Shown here piece by piece: positions 23,105 through 31,884 of a stretch of 64,000 nt of DNA. Below the pieces are notes generated by a model. The model made no database searches. It saw only the letters and a program-made list of their open reading frames with translations, and was not told the origin of the DNA. The translations under genes and the position numbers were made by a program. Position 1 is the first letter of the stretch; every line of letters begins with the position of its first letter. Source of the DNA: Streptacidiphilus sp041262525 (lineage in GTDB: Bacteria > Actinomycetota > Actinomycetes > Streptomycetales > Streptomycetaceae); the NCBI RefSeq assembly GCF_041262525.1, contig NZ_JBGCCK010000002.1:397388-461387 (forward strand), given 5' to 3'.

Positions 23105-24469
23105 TCAGGGCAGTGTCGGGGCGTCGGGGACGGGCGGGGCGGGCTGCGCTGCCGGCGTCGGGTCGGCCACGCCGCGCAGCACCTTGAGCAGGCCGGGCAG
23201 CGCGCACAGTGCCACCACCGACTGGCTGGCCAGCACCGCCGCGCCGACGCCCGCGATGCCCATCCGGGGCATCAGCACCAGCGACAGTGCCAGCACCAGT
23301 CCGCACATCAGCCCTTGGAGCAGGGCGACCTGGCGGGTGCGGGTGCGCGCGCGCAGAGTGCCGAAGTAGACCTCGATCAGGACCCGGGTGAAGCCCGCCG
23401 CGGCCAGCCAGCGCAGCAGCGGCGCCCCGGCCTCGGCATAGCCGGTGCCGAAGACGTCGAGCACCTGCGGCGCCAGCAGGCCCAGCAGGGCGAAGCAGGG
23501 CAGCGTCACCCAGGCCATGCGCAGCAGCGCGCCGCGCGTATGCGCGCCAAGGAGGGCGGGACGGCGGGCGGACTCGACGGTGAGCGAGGCGGCCATGTTG
23601 ACCGCGAGCAGGTCGAGGGTGCCGCCGATGGTGTTGATGATGTAGTAGACCGCGTTCTGGTCCGCGCTGACCCTGGCCGCGACGAGCACCGGCACGAAAT
23701 AGGTGACCACCAGGTTGAACACGGATCCGGTGTAGTCACCGGCCAGGAACCGGCCGATCTGGCGGACCGATGGTGGTGTCGCGCCCGGCTCCGCCTCGGC
23801 GATCTGACGGGGCACCAGCCGACGCACGATCAGCAGCCCGATCGGCACCACGGACAGGGCCACCGCCGCGCCCCAGGAGACGAAGACGCCCGTGGCCGGG
23901 ATCGACCCGGCCAGCAGCACCAGCAGCACGGCCTTGCCCACGGAGAAGGACAGGTTGCCGACCGGCACCCAGACCGCCGCCCGCAGCCCGATCAGCACTC
24001 CGTCCTGCAGGGTCAGCCAGGACCAGCCCAGCACCGCGGCCAGGAAGCCGATCGCCCGCATCCAGCCGCGCAGGAAGTCGTAGTGGGACCCCCAGAGCGG
24101 CAGCCCGGCGAGAAAGACCAGCGTGATCGCCGTCGAGGCGAGCGCGTTGACGCCGTAGGCGCGGGCCAGCAGCCGACCGGTGGCCCTCCCGGCGACGGGC
24201 ACGAAGCGGGCCAGCGCGCCGGTGAAGCCGAGCGCGGTCAGGCTCGAGAGGAGTTTCATCGCGGCGATGGCGGCCGAGCCCCGGCCCATGTCCCCCTTGC
24301 TGTAGTAGAGGGCCGCCAGCCACCAGTAGCCGAGTCCGAGCGCGCCGGAGACCACGGTGTTGAGCATCAGGGCGTAGCCGTTGCGGAACAGCGGCGCCCC
24401 GCCGTCCGACGGCAGGCCGCCGGGGGACTCGGGTTGCGTGGCCGCGCCGTGCGCGGAGGTCGTGGTCAC
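23105..24469 (-). CDS. Wzx-type polysaccharide flippase (MOP superfamily)
   Basis: 454 residues with about 12-14 predicted transmembrane helices and the layout of lipid-linked oligosaccharide flippases. It begins with the family-typical NGYALMLNTVVSGALGLGYW and carries NAVYYIINTIGGTLDLLAVN in the middle. It would move an undecaprenyl-linked glycan across the membrane. The start is GTG 24469, overlapping the deacetylase stop by GTGA. Confidence 0.88.
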   Translation of the reverse strand: MTTTSAHGAATQPESPGGLPSDGGAPLFRNGYALMLNTVVSGALGLGYWWLAALYYSKGDMGRGSAAIAAMKLLSSLTALGFTGALARFVPVAGRATGRLLARAYGVNALASTAITLVFLAGLPLWGSHYDFLRGWMRAIGFLAAVLGWSWLTLQDGVLIGLRAAVWVPVGNLSFSVGKAVLLVLLAGSIPATGVFVSWGAAVALSVVPIGLLIVRRLVPRQIAEAEPGATPPSVRQIGRFLAGDYTGSVFNLVVTYFVPVLVAARVSADQNAVYYIINTIGGTLDLLAVNMAASLTVESARRPALLGAHTRGALLRMAWVTLPCFALLGLLAPQVLDVFGTGYAEAGAPLLRWLAAAGFTRVLIEVYFGTLRARTRTRQVALLQGLMCGLVLALSLVLMPRMGIAGVGAAVLASQSVVALCALPGLLKVLRGVADPTPAAQPAPPVPDAPTLP

Positions 24470-25356
24470 CTACGTTCCTGCCTCCGTGCCTGCTCGATGG
24501 GCTGCTCGTTCTGTTCGTTGGGCTGTTCGTTGGACTGTTCGCGCAGGTGGGTCAGCTTGCGGGCGCGGCGCACGACGGCGTAGCCCTTGGTCAGTGAGCG
24601 GTCGGCCAGATAGTGCCGGGTGACGCCGAGCCCTTGGACCACCTGTCGGAAGGTCTGCGCGTCCGTGCGCCGACGGATCGTCAGCCTGGCGAGAGCATAG
24701 GGTCCTTGACGCGCCTCGGCCAGGGTGTTGGCGACCGCGCAGGCGCCGGTCCAGCCGCCGGCCCGCACGGCGCCGCGCACCCGGGCGTCGGAGTAGCCGA
24801 AGGGGTAGCAGAAGACCTGGTCGGCGCGGCCCAGCCGGTCCTCCAACAGGTCGCGGGAGCGGGAGAGTTCGTCGCGGAGCCCGGCCGGTCCGAGGGCGTC
24901 GAGGGCCGCGTGGCTGTGACTGTGGGCGCCGGTCTCGATGCCGGACGCCTCGATCTCCTTCAGCTGCGACCAGGTGAGCGTCGTGTCGAGTGGTCGACCC
25001 GCGCGGTCGCGCGGGGCGGCGTCGGCGAGCCAGCCGGTGGTGACGAAGAGACTGGCCGTGAGCCGCCGCTCGACGAGCCGGGGCAGCACCTCGCTGTGGA
25101 AGTCCGCGTAGCCGTCGTCGAAGGTCAGCACCACGGGGTGGGCGGGGAGCGCCGCCCCGGACCGCCAGTGCTCGACCAGCGCCCCGAACGGGACGGGCGT
25201 CAGACCGAGTTCGGCGATCAGGTCGAGCTGTTCGGCGAAGCGGTCCGGGTGCACGGAGAGCCCGTGCGTGGCGGGCGGAGGATCGGCGCGTACCGAGTGG
25301 TACATCAGCACGGGAACGGCGGTGCTCCTCGTCGTGGTGCTGCTCTCTCGCTTCAT
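24466..25356 (-). CDS. Polysaccharide deacetylase (NodB/CE4 fold)
   Basis: 296 residues. CE4 motifs: TFDDGYADFH (catalytic Asp and metal Asp), GAHSHSHAALD (metal His pair) and FCYPFGYSD. The family removes N-acetyl groups from GlcNAc-type residues. There is no signal peptide, so it may act on a cytoplasmic lipid-linked intermediate. The start is ATG 25356 behind AGGGGGG, overlapping the upstream GT2 stop. The C-terminus is odd: after a basic helix it ends in a Gln/Asn/Glu-rich tail of repeated NEQ units (REQSNEQPNEQNEQPIEQ), encoded at about 24485-24545. Confidence 0.9.
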   Translation of the reverse strand: MKRESSTTTRSTAVPVLMYHSVRADPPPATHGLSVHPDRFAEQLDLIAELGLTPVPFGALVEHWRSGAALPAHPVVLTFDDGYADFHSEVLPRLVERRLTASLFVTTGWLADAAPRDRAGRPLDTTLTWSQLKEIEASGIETGAHSHSHAALDALGPAGLRDELSRSRDLLEDRLGRADQVFCYPFGYSDARVRGAVRAGGWTGACAVANTLAEARQGPYALARLTIRRRTDAQTFRQVVQGLGVTRHYLADRSLTKGYAVVRRARKLTHLREQSNEQPNEQNEQPIEQARRQERR

Positions 25357-26348
25357 CACGACCCCCCTGCCGCTGGCCGCGCACGTCGGCGGCGCAGGCC
25401 GGCCGCGTAGCCCGCCGCCGTGATCAGGGCTCCGGCGGTGATCGCGCCTGCCCGGCCCAGGCCGGACGGGCGGCCGCGCAGCGTGTCGCCCAGCCCCCTG
25501 GCGATGCCGGCGGGCAGCACGCGCAGCACGTAGGCGCGCTCGGTGGCGAGCCCGTCGCCCGCGCCGACCCGCTCGGTGACGCGGGCCTTGGACAGCCCCT
25601 CGGCCCAGCTGCGGCGGCACAGATAGCGGAAGCGCTCGCGTTCGGCCGTCACCTGGTGGTGGATGACCGCACGGTCGTCGTGGCGGAACTCGGCGTCCGG
25701 GCGGGCCTGTTGGATTCTGATGCAGAGCTCGGTCTCCTCGCCGCCGCCGGCGCCCGCGCCCCTTCCGCCGCCGACACCGCGCCCGATGCCGTCGGGGAAG
25801 CCCCCCGCGATCGCGAAGGCGCTGCGGCGGAACGAGGCATTGCCGCCCAGGACGTTGCGCACCCGCCCCTGGCCGACGGGCATCCCGCGATAGCTGGCGC
25901 CGTGCACCCAGTCGAACTCCTCGGGATACCAGGCCGGTCGCCGCCCCGAGGCCCAAACTGGCAGCGTGCGCCCGCCGATCCCCATCACGGCGGGGTCGGC
26001 GTAGCCGGAGACAAGTACGGCGAGCCAGTCGGGTTCGGCGGTCGCGTCGTCGTCGAGGAAGGCCACGACCTCGCCTCGGGCCGCGTCCGCGCCGGTGTTG
26101 CGCCCGCCGGAGAGGCCCTTACCGTGGGCGTTGGTCAGGACCCTGACGAGGGGGTCGCCATCGTGGCGCTCCCGGAGCCGGGCCAGCAGCGGCTCGTTGT
26201 GGTCCACGACGACCAGGACGTCGAGGGGCGCGAGCGACTGCTTGCACGCCGAATCGATCGCCGCGCAGAGCTGCGGCCAGCGCAGCTCGGTGTAGACGCA
26301 GATCACCACGGACGCGGCGAGCTGCGGGAGCGGTTCCTTCGTGGTCAT
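25356..26348 (-). CDS. GT2 family glycosyltransferase
   Basis: 330 residues from ATG 26348 behind GGGAGAA. GT-A elements: ASVVICVYTELRWPQL at the N-terminus, FLDDDATAEPDW (metal-binding DXD) near residue 100, and EETELCIRIQQA (catalytic-base region) near residue 218. Just before that motif a glycine-rich insertion (GIGRGVGGGRGAGAGGG) replaces a normally short loop. A hydrophobic C-terminal stretch (AITAGALITAAGYAAGL) may attach it to the membrane. It overlaps both neighbours by ATGA. Donor and acceptor are unknown. Confidence 0.88.
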   Translation of the reverse strand: MTTKEPLPQLAASVVICVYTELRWPQLCAAIDSACKQSLAPLDVLVVVDHNEPLLARLRERHDGDPLVRVLTNAHGKGLSGGRNTGADAARGEVVAFLDDDATAEPDWLAVLVSGYADPAVMGIGGRTLPVWASGRRPAWYPEEFDWVHGASYRGMPVGQGRVRNVLGGNASFRRSAFAIAGGFPDGIGRGVGGGRGAGAGGGEETELCIRIQQARPDAEFRHDDRAVIHHQVTAERERFRYLCRRSWAEGLSKARVTERVGAGDGLATERAYVLRVLPAGIARGLGDTLRGRPSGLGRAGAITAGALITAAGYAAGLRRRRARPAAGGS

Positions 26349-26803
26349 GGCTGGTGCGTTCTCCCCCGGTCGGGTCCGTTCGGTCGGCGGCGGGTACCGA
26401 AGAAGCCGACGGCGAGCAGCACAACGGTGATCAGCAGGGCCGCGAGCGCGCCGTGCTGCGGCGACCACCAGCGCAGGGAGAGCATCGCCTGCGCGATCAG
26501 CGTGTCGGCCGCGAGGCCGCCGAAGAGGGCGACGAGCAGCCGCAGCGGCAGGTCCCGTCCGGGCAGCGCCCAGGCCAGCGCCGCGCCCGGACCGGCCGGC
26601 AGGAAAAGCAGCGCCAGCGCGGCCACCGGCTGCGACCGCACCCCCGCCGCGCTCAGCGCCGTCGCCACGGCGGCCAGCCCGAGCAGCGCCGCGACGGACC
26701 GCGCCTGCGCGCGCGACCCCGCCGACGGCCTGCCTCCGCCGGAAGCACCGGCGGGCGTGGGCGGCGACGGGGACGACGTGACGCCCAGCCTGGCGGCGCT
26801 CAC
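26345..26803 (-). CDS. Small polytopic membrane protein in the glycan operon
   Basis: 152 residues starting at GTG 26803, which overlaps the upstream stop by GTGA. A Ser/Pro/Gly-rich N-terminal 40 residues precede four hydrophobic segments (for example VAALLGLAAVATALSAAG and LLITVVLLAVGFFG), ending in a basic tail. The four-base overlap at its 3' end with the GT2 gene confirms the frame. I do not recognise the family. Confidence 0.65.
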   Translation of the reverse strand: MSAARLGVTSSPSPPTPAGASGGGRPSAGSRAQARSVAALLGLAAVATALSAAGVRSQPVAALALLFLPAGPGAALAWALPGRDLPLRLLVALFGGLAADTLIAQAMLSLRWWSPQHGALAALLITVVLLAVGFFGTRRRPNGPDRGRTHQP

Positions 26804-28062
26804 CCGCGCTCCGCCGCGGGCGGCGGCGTGGGCGCGTGCGCCGTTGAGGAGGGCCCTGCAGGCGAAGGCTCTGCAGACGAGTGTGCCTCGGAGGACGACG
26901 CCGCTGACGTGGACGCTGCGGGGGTGGAGGCTGCGGGCGAGCCCGGCCCTGAGGACGACCCAGCAGGCGCCTGCGCCGTGGACACGCGCGCTCCGGACGA
27001 GCCCGGCGCGGAGGACGGCCCTGCGGGCGCCTGCGACGTGGGATCGGCCTCGGCGGCTTCGACCGGCTGCGCTGGTCGTCCCGTTCCCGCGCCGGCTGGC
27101 GGCGACGCGTCCCCGTCGCTCCCCCTTCGGTTCCGTCGCGCCCGCTGCCACTCCTCCGCCGACAGGACCACCGCAGGAAACGCCCGCAGTGCGGCCAGGA
27201 CCGGCGCCGCATCGGAGCGGGCGAGCGAAGGATAGACGGGCAGCACCCGCTCGGTCGCGAAGCCCGTCGAGACCAGCCGCGCCGCCACGCGTCCCAGCGC
27301 CGCGCCCGAGGACGGCGGTCCCGCGCACAGCAGGGCCACGCCGCCGATCCGGCGGACGCTCTCCACCAGGCGCGGCTCCTCCGGCAGCAGCGCGCCGTCC
27401 GTGCGGACGCTGCGGCAGACCACATGGCGGTAGTCGAGCGCGGTCAGCGCCGCGGCGATCAGAGGCGCCAGAAAGCAGCCCTCCGGCCGGACGCCCAGGA
27501 CCAACAGGACCCGGTCCCGGTCCGGATGCGCCTGCGCGAAGCGGCCCGCGAGCGCGACGCAGTCGGCCGGACGCAACCCGAGCCGGGCGAAACTCGGCGA
27601 GGGCGTGGGTCGTGCACTGCCGAGCCAGCGCGCGGGCGCCGACGGCAGACCGGCGCGCAGCGGCGCGAGCGCGCCCTTCAGCGCGATGAGCGCCATGGCC
27701 CGGTCGTCGTAGTCCTTGATCAGCACGGCCTCGGCCAGGACGTTCGTGAGATCACGGATCGTCACGTGCCAGTCCTCCAGGCCCAGGCGGCCCCGCAGCA
27801 GAACCGCGCTACGGGCCAGTCGCTCGTGCCCGATGCGCACGGCGCGCACGCCGGCACGCACCGGAAACGACGCGTCGGCAGGAATCCGGAGCAGCTGCGA
27901 CCCGGCGCCCTGCAGGCGATCCGCGGTCAACTGCGCGAGGGCCGCGGCGGCGAAGTACGCCGCCGCCGCCTCGCCGCGGTCGGCGGCGTCGAGCAGCCGC
28001 TGGACCAGGGCCGAGGCGTCGGCGTCGGAGACCGACCGGGCCGCGGCCGTGAACTCAGGCAT
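26800..28062 (-). CDS. Phosphoribosyltransferase-fold-like protein with long Pro/Ala/Ser tail
   Basis: 420 residues from ATG 28062 with GGAGG eight bases upstream. Residues ~1-310 are globular. Two stretches resemble type-I phosphoribosyltransferases: LLVLGVRPEGCFLAPLIAAA near residue 185 and ALLCAGPPSSGAALGRVAAR near 245. The latter corresponds to the PRPP loop but lacks the usual acidic pair before PPSSG. Residues ~315-420 are a disordered Ala/Pro/Ser/Thr-rich tail with APAGSSS-type repeats. It overlaps both neighbours (8 bp and 4 bp). The fold assignment is inference from motifs; catalysis is doubtful. Confidence 0.6.
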   Translation of the reverse strand: MPEFTAAARSVSDADASALVQRLLDAADRGEAAAAYFAAAALAQLTADRLQGAGSQLLRIPADASFPVRAGVRAVRIGHERLARSAVLLRGRLGLEDWHVTIRDLTNVLAEAVLIKDYDDRAMALIALKGALAPLRAGLPSAPARWLGSARPTPSPSFARLGLRPADCVALAGRFAQAHPDRDRVLLVLGVRPEGCFLAPLIAAALTALDYRHVVCRSVRTDGALLPEEPRLVESVRRIGGVALLCAGPPSSGAALGRVAARLVSTGFATERVLPVYPSLARSDAAPVLAALRAFPAVVLSAEEWQRARRNRRGSDGDASPPAGAGTGRPAQPVEAAEADPTSQAPAGPSSAPGSSGARVSTAQAPAGSSSGPGSPAASTPAASTSAASSSEAHSSAEPSPAGPSSTAHAPTPPPAAERG

Positions 28063-28849
28063 GGCGTGTCCTCCGAACCAGGTGCGGCTTCGCGCTCGTG
28101 GCTCCCGCGGCTCGCTCGCGCAGCAGGGTCCGCAGCACGCGCTGGCCGTCGCGGAAGGTCCGCAGATTGGACCGCCCGGTGCGGCGCGGCAGTTCGAGCG
28201 TCGGCACCTCCGCCACGCGAAGGCCCTCCAGCAGGGCCCGGCAGACCATCTCTGTCTCGATCTCGAAGCCCGAGGAGCGCAGGTCCAGGCGGGCCAGCGC
28301 CTCCCGCCGGAAACCGACGAAGCCGTAGCAGAGATCGGTCAGCGAGGCCTGGTAGAGCAGGTTGGTGAGAGTCAGCAACGCGCGGTTGCCGCCGCGGCGG
28401 AGCGCGGTGATGTCGAGCGAGCCGCCCCCGCCGGTGAAGCGGGAGCCCTTGACGACGTCGTAGCCGTGTTCGAGAAAGTGCACGTAGCGCGGGATCTCGC
28501 GAGGCGACATGCTGCCGTCCGCATCGATCATGATGATGAAGTCGCCCTTGGCGTTCAGGAATCCGGTGCGCAGCGCGTTTCCCTTGCCTGGTCCGCTCTG
28601 CGGCACCACGCGCAGCGACGGCAGGCAGGCCAGGGCGCGCCCGGCCGTGTCGTCGCTGGACTCCCCGTCGACCAGGATCACCTCGTCGACGCAGTCCGGG
28701 ATCCGGCTGAGCACCCAGGCGATGTTGGCGGCCTCGTTCCTGGCCGGCACCACCAGACTCACCAAGCCGCCGGCGACGTGGACGACGTCAGCGGCGGCCC
28801 TGGTGGACGACCCCGCGACGGAGCTGACTGTTGCTTCCATTGGATGCAC
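28055..28849 (-). CDS. GT2 glycosyltransferase, polyprenyl-phosphate sugar synthase-like
   Basis: 264 residues. It resembles dolichol/polyprenyl-phosphate mannose or glucose synthases: SLVVPARNEAANIAWVLSRI, VILVDGESSDDT, SGPGKGNALRTGF and IMIDADGSMSP (DXD region). There is no C-terminal membrane domain. It is the first gene of the minus-strand operon and may load a sugar on a lipid carrier. ATG 28849 is used; ATG 28840, with GAGG at better spacing, is equally possible. Its stop overlaps the next gene by 8 bp. Confidence 0.87.
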   Translation of the reverse strand: MHPMEATVSSVAGSSTRAAADVVHVAGGLVSLVVPARNEAANIAWVLSRIPDCVDEVILVDGESSDDTAGRALACLPSLRVVPQSGPGKGNALRTGFLNAKGDFIIMIDADGSMSPREIPRYVHFLEHGYDVVKGSRFTGGGGSLDITALRRGGNRALLTLTNLLYQASLTDLCYGFVGFRREALARLDLRSSGFEIETEMVCRALLEGLRVAEVPTLELPRRTGRSNLRTFRDGQRVLRTLLRERAAGATSAKPHLVRRTRHA

Positions 28850-29230
28850 CTCGGTCCCCCCGCACGGCGCGGCAACGCGCCGTGAAGGTGCGTAAGAATG
28901 GCCTTGCCCCCTGGCGGCTTCCCCTCGCCGTCATCCTCAGCACGGTATCCGCGTCGGCGGCTCTGCGAAAGCGGTCCGACACAATCAGTTAACATCACGT
29001 CAAAACAAGAGCCTCACAAGCGGAATGTCATTTCTCAGTGGTAACAGTTGGCTGCTCATCGCTCACGCGCGTTCACTGGTGTCGCACGCCTGCCCCGGCG
29101 TATCCGATGCGCTGCCCGTGCGCCCCCACAGCTGACACGCACTCCTTGTGAAGCCGAGACGTCGGGGGGTACCTTGCGTTCCGGGTCCGACGCCGAGATC
29201 GGAGTCGGCACCGTATCCCGGGGGGGACTT
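28850..29230. promoter_or_regulatory. Divergent intergenic region of the glycan locus
   Basis: 381 bp between the divergent starts of the GT2 operon and the ATP-grasp gene, with no convincing gene. About 28975-29060 is clearly AT-richer than its surroundings (AGTTAACATCACGTCAAAAC), the usual look of an actinobacterial promoter region. I could not fix -35/-10 pairs with confidence. Confidence 0.45.
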
Positions 29231-30469
29231 GTGGCTCATCGGCCTTTAGCGCCCGACACCGCCGTGCCTGCTCTCGTACTCAAATTCGGCCACTATCCAT
29301 TGCACCACGGAGGTGTTGGCGCGATCCGTTCACTCGGCCGGCTGGGCATCGAGGTGCACGCCGTCTCCGAGGACCGGTTCACGCCGGCGGCCCTCTCCCG
29401 GTACACGCGCCGCGCCCACGTCTGGCACACGACCGGCACCGAGCCGCCCGAGCGCCTGTTGACCGGACTCCTCCGGATCGGCGACCGGATCGGCCGCCCG
29501 GCGCTGCTCATTCCCACCGACGAGGAAGCTGCGGTGCTGGTGGCCGAGCACCAGCGCGAGCTCGACGGCCGCTTTCTCTTCCCGCGCACGCCGGACGGCC
29601 TGGTCAGGGCGGTGGCCAGCAAGCAGGGACTGCACGAACTCTGCCGACGCCACGGAGTCAGCACGCCGCACGCCGTCTTCCCCGAAAGCCGGGCCGCAGT
29701 ACTGGAGTTCGCGAAGTCCGCGGTCTACCCGCTGGTGGCCAAGAACCGCGACCCCTTCGCCCGCCGCGCCAGCCCCGCCGTCCCCGGGACCACCCGGATC
29801 GACGACGCGGAGGCGCTCGCGGCGCTGGCCGAGGCGTGGGACGAGCGGCCGGGGGTGGTGCTCCAGGAATATCTGCCGCGCGCGGACGCCGAGGACTGGA
29901 TCGTGCACATGCACACCAGTGCGACGGAGGACGCCCGGGTTCTGTTCACGGCGGTGAAAGTCCGTTCGTGGCCGCCGCATGCGGGAATGACGGCGATGGC
30001 GGTCACGACTCCGAACGAAGAACTCGCACAGCAGTCCGCAGATTTCTGCAAGGAGATCGGATTCGCCGGTGTGTGCGATCTCGACTGGAGATTCGATCGC
30101 AGGGACGGTCGCTACAAGCTCCTCGATTTCAATCCGCGTATCGGCGCACAGTTCCGACTGTTCGAGACGGAGGCCCGAGTCGATCTCGTCCGGGCGCTCC
30201 ATCTGCATCTGACCGGGCGGCGGATCCCGGCTGCCCCGCAGATCGACGGTCGGCGGATCGTCGTCGAGAACATCGACCTGCTGGCCCGGCTGGCCTACCG
30301 GCGCTCGGACTACCGCACGCCGTCCGCGCCGCCCCGGCGCAGCTGGACCGAGACCGAACTGGGCTGGTGGGCGGCGGACGACCCGCTGCCGTTCCCCGTG
30401 ATGCTGGCGCGCTCGGTGGGCCCGGGGCTGCGCTACGTCGCTTCGACGCGCCGGGCGCACAACACTTGA
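29231..30469 (+). CDS. ATP-grasp family ligase
   Basis: 412 residues. ATP-grasp features: YPLVAKNRDPFARR (nucleotide-binding Lys, near residue 167), VVLQEYLPRADAEDWIVH, and GVCDLDWRFDR followed by KLLDFNPRIGAQF (metal-binding Asp and Asn). The N-terminal pre-ATP-grasp region has GGVGAIRSLGRLGIEVHAV. Such enzymes join a carboxylate to an amine or thiol through an acyl phosphate. The start is GTG 29231 directly after GGGGGGA. It faces away from the glycan operon across a shared promoter region and is followed by a flavoprotein, which suggests a modification made for that pathway. Confidence 0.85.
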   Translation: MAHRPLAPDTAVPALVLKFGHYPLHHGGVGAIRSLGRLGIEVHAVSEDRFTPAALSRYTRRAHVWHTTGTEPPERLLTGLLRIGDRIGRPALLIPTDEEAAVLVAEHQRELDGRFLFPRTPDGLVRAVASKQGLHELCRRHGVSTPHAVFPESRAAVLEFAKSAVYPLVAKNRDPFARRASPAVPGTTRIDDAEALAALAEAWDERPGVVLQEYLPRADAEDWIVHMHTSATEDARVLFTAVKVRSWPPHAGMTAMAVTTPNEELAQQSADFCKEIGFAGVCDLDWRFDRRDGRYKLLDFNPRIGAQFRLFETEARVDLVRALHLHLTGRRIPAAPQIDGRRIVVENIDLLARLAYRRSDYRTPSAPPRRSWTETELGWWAADDPLPFPVMLARSVGPGLRYVASTRRAHNT

Positions 30470-30553
30470 CGGCCCGTCATCTCAGGGGGCACGCCCGCTG
30501 ATTGCGTGACCCGCGCACCACCCGCGCACCACTGCGAGAGGAAGGAGCCTGCG

Positions 30554-31792
30554 ATGTCCCACCCCGCGCAGGGGAGCCGCCCTGGCTCGCGCACCGTCGT
30601 CGTGATCGGCGCCGGTCCGTACGGACTGTCGGCCGCCGCTCATCTGCGGGCCGCCGGACTGTCCGTGCGCGCCTTCGGCGATCCCATGCACAGCTGGCGC
30701 GACACCATGCCCGCCGGCATGTTCCTCAAGTCGACGCCGGACGCGTCCACCATTTCCGCCCCGGCCCCCGGTCACGCACTGCCGGACTTCTGTCGCGCGA
30801 CCGGCGAGACGGCGCCGAGCGACCACGAACGGGTGCCGATCGAGCTGTTCACCCGCTACGGGCAGTGGTTCCAGCGGGAGCTGGTTCCGTTCCTGGAGCG
30901 GAGCAGTGTGCTGTCGGTCCGTCAAAGTGATTCCGCAGACGGGTCTTTCAACCTCGCCCTCGACACAGGGGAGACCTTCTCCGCCCGCGCCGTCGTGGTC
31001 GCCAGTGGACTGACCGGCTTCGCCCACGTCCCTGACGTGCTCGCCCAGCTCGCACCGGACGGGCCCTCTGCGGACGGCCCGGTCTCGCACAGCTCCCAGC
31101 ACACGGACCTGGCCGCGCTCGCCGGCCGTTCCGTGCTCGTCGTCGGCGCCGGCCAGTCCGCGCTGGAGGGCGCGGCGCTGCTGCACGAAGCGGGCGCGCA
31201 GGTCGAGCTGGTGGCGCGGACCCCGCGCGTGCGCTTCGGCGGGCCCCCCGCGAGCGGGCTGCGCTGGCAGCCGGAGTCGCCGATGGGGCCGGCCTGGTCG
31301 CTGTGGGCCATGGCCCGCTACCCGCAGGCATTCCGTCCGCTGCCGCCCGGACTGCGGCTGCGGCTGGTCAAGGAGGTGCTCGGACCGAGCGGCGCCTGGT
31401 GGCTCCGTCCGCGCGCCGACGGTGTCTTCCCGGTGCACGCCGGCCGGCAGCTGCGCGGGGCGCGGCGCGAGGGCGACAAGGTCGTCCTCACCACGGCCAC
31501 GCCCGCCGGCGCGGCCCTTGACCTGACCGCCGACCACGTCCTCGCCGCCACCGGCTACCGCGTCGATCTGGGCGCACTCCCCTTCCTCTCGCCCGAGCTC
31601 CGCACCCGCCTGGTCCGGGTCGGCGGCTTCCCCGCCCTGGACGCGGGCATGTGCTCCACCGTCCCCGGACTCTGGTTCACCGGCCTCCCGGCGGCCGCGA
31701 GCTTCGGCCCGTTCATGCGCTTCGTCTGCGGCACCGACTTCGCCTCGGCGCGGATCAGCGCGGCCGTCGCCGCCCGCGCGGGCGGGTCCTGA
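30554..31792 (+). CDS. FAD/NAD(P)-binding monooxygenase-like oxidoreductase
   Basis: 412 residues from ATG 30554 with GAAGGAG seven bases upstream. It carries two Rossmann motifs: VVVIGAGPYGLSAAAHL (about residues 16-32, FAD) and VLVVGAGQSALEGAALL (about 194-210, NAD(P)H), separated by an ATG-type motif AVVVASGLTGF. This layout fits class-B flavoprotein monooxygenases and N-hydroxylases, but the substrate is unknown. The gap to the ATP-grasp gene is 84 bp and includes a short direct repeat CCCGCGCACCA. Co-transcription with that gene is likely. Confidence 0.83.
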   Translation: MSHPAQGSRPGSRTVVVIGAGPYGLSAAAHLRAAGLSVRAFGDPMHSWRDTMPAGMFLKSTPDASTISAPAPGHALPDFCRATGETAPSDHERVPIELFTRYGQWFQRELVPFLERSSVLSVRQSDSADGSFNLALDTGETFSARAVVVASGLTGFAHVPDVLAQLAPDGPSADGPVSHSSQHTDLAALAGRSVLVVGAGQSALEGAALLHEAGAQVELVARTPRVRFGGPPASGLRWQPESPMGPAWSLWAMARYPQAFRPLPPGLRLRLVKEVLGPSGAWWLRPRADGVFPVHAGRQLRGARREGDKVVLTTATPAGAALDLTADHVLAATGYRVDLGALPFLSPELRTRLVRVGGFPALDAGMCSTVPGLWFTGLPAAASFGPFMRFVCGTDFASARISAAVAARAGGS

Positions 31793-31844
31793 GGGGGGGT
31801 GAGCGCGGCACTGCGGCACGTGGCTCAGCCCACAGGGCGTCCGG

Positions 31845-31874
31845 TTGACTGCCATACGCGCAGCATGGTGGGAT
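31845..31874 (+). promoter_or_regulatory. Predicted promoter of cobalamin operon 2
   Basis: TTGACT at 31845-31850 and TGGGAT at 31869-31874 are 18 bp apart. Operon 1 has the same hexamers and spacing at 8661-8690, with the shared CATGGTGGGAT. Transcription would start near 31881, just before the riboswitch. Confidence 0.55.
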
Positions 31875-31884
31875 TTCGAGGCCT

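Noticed and set aside
25656..27689. 677-codon plus-strand frame across the glycan operon
   Set aside because: Antisense to two clear genes and without any family resemblance.
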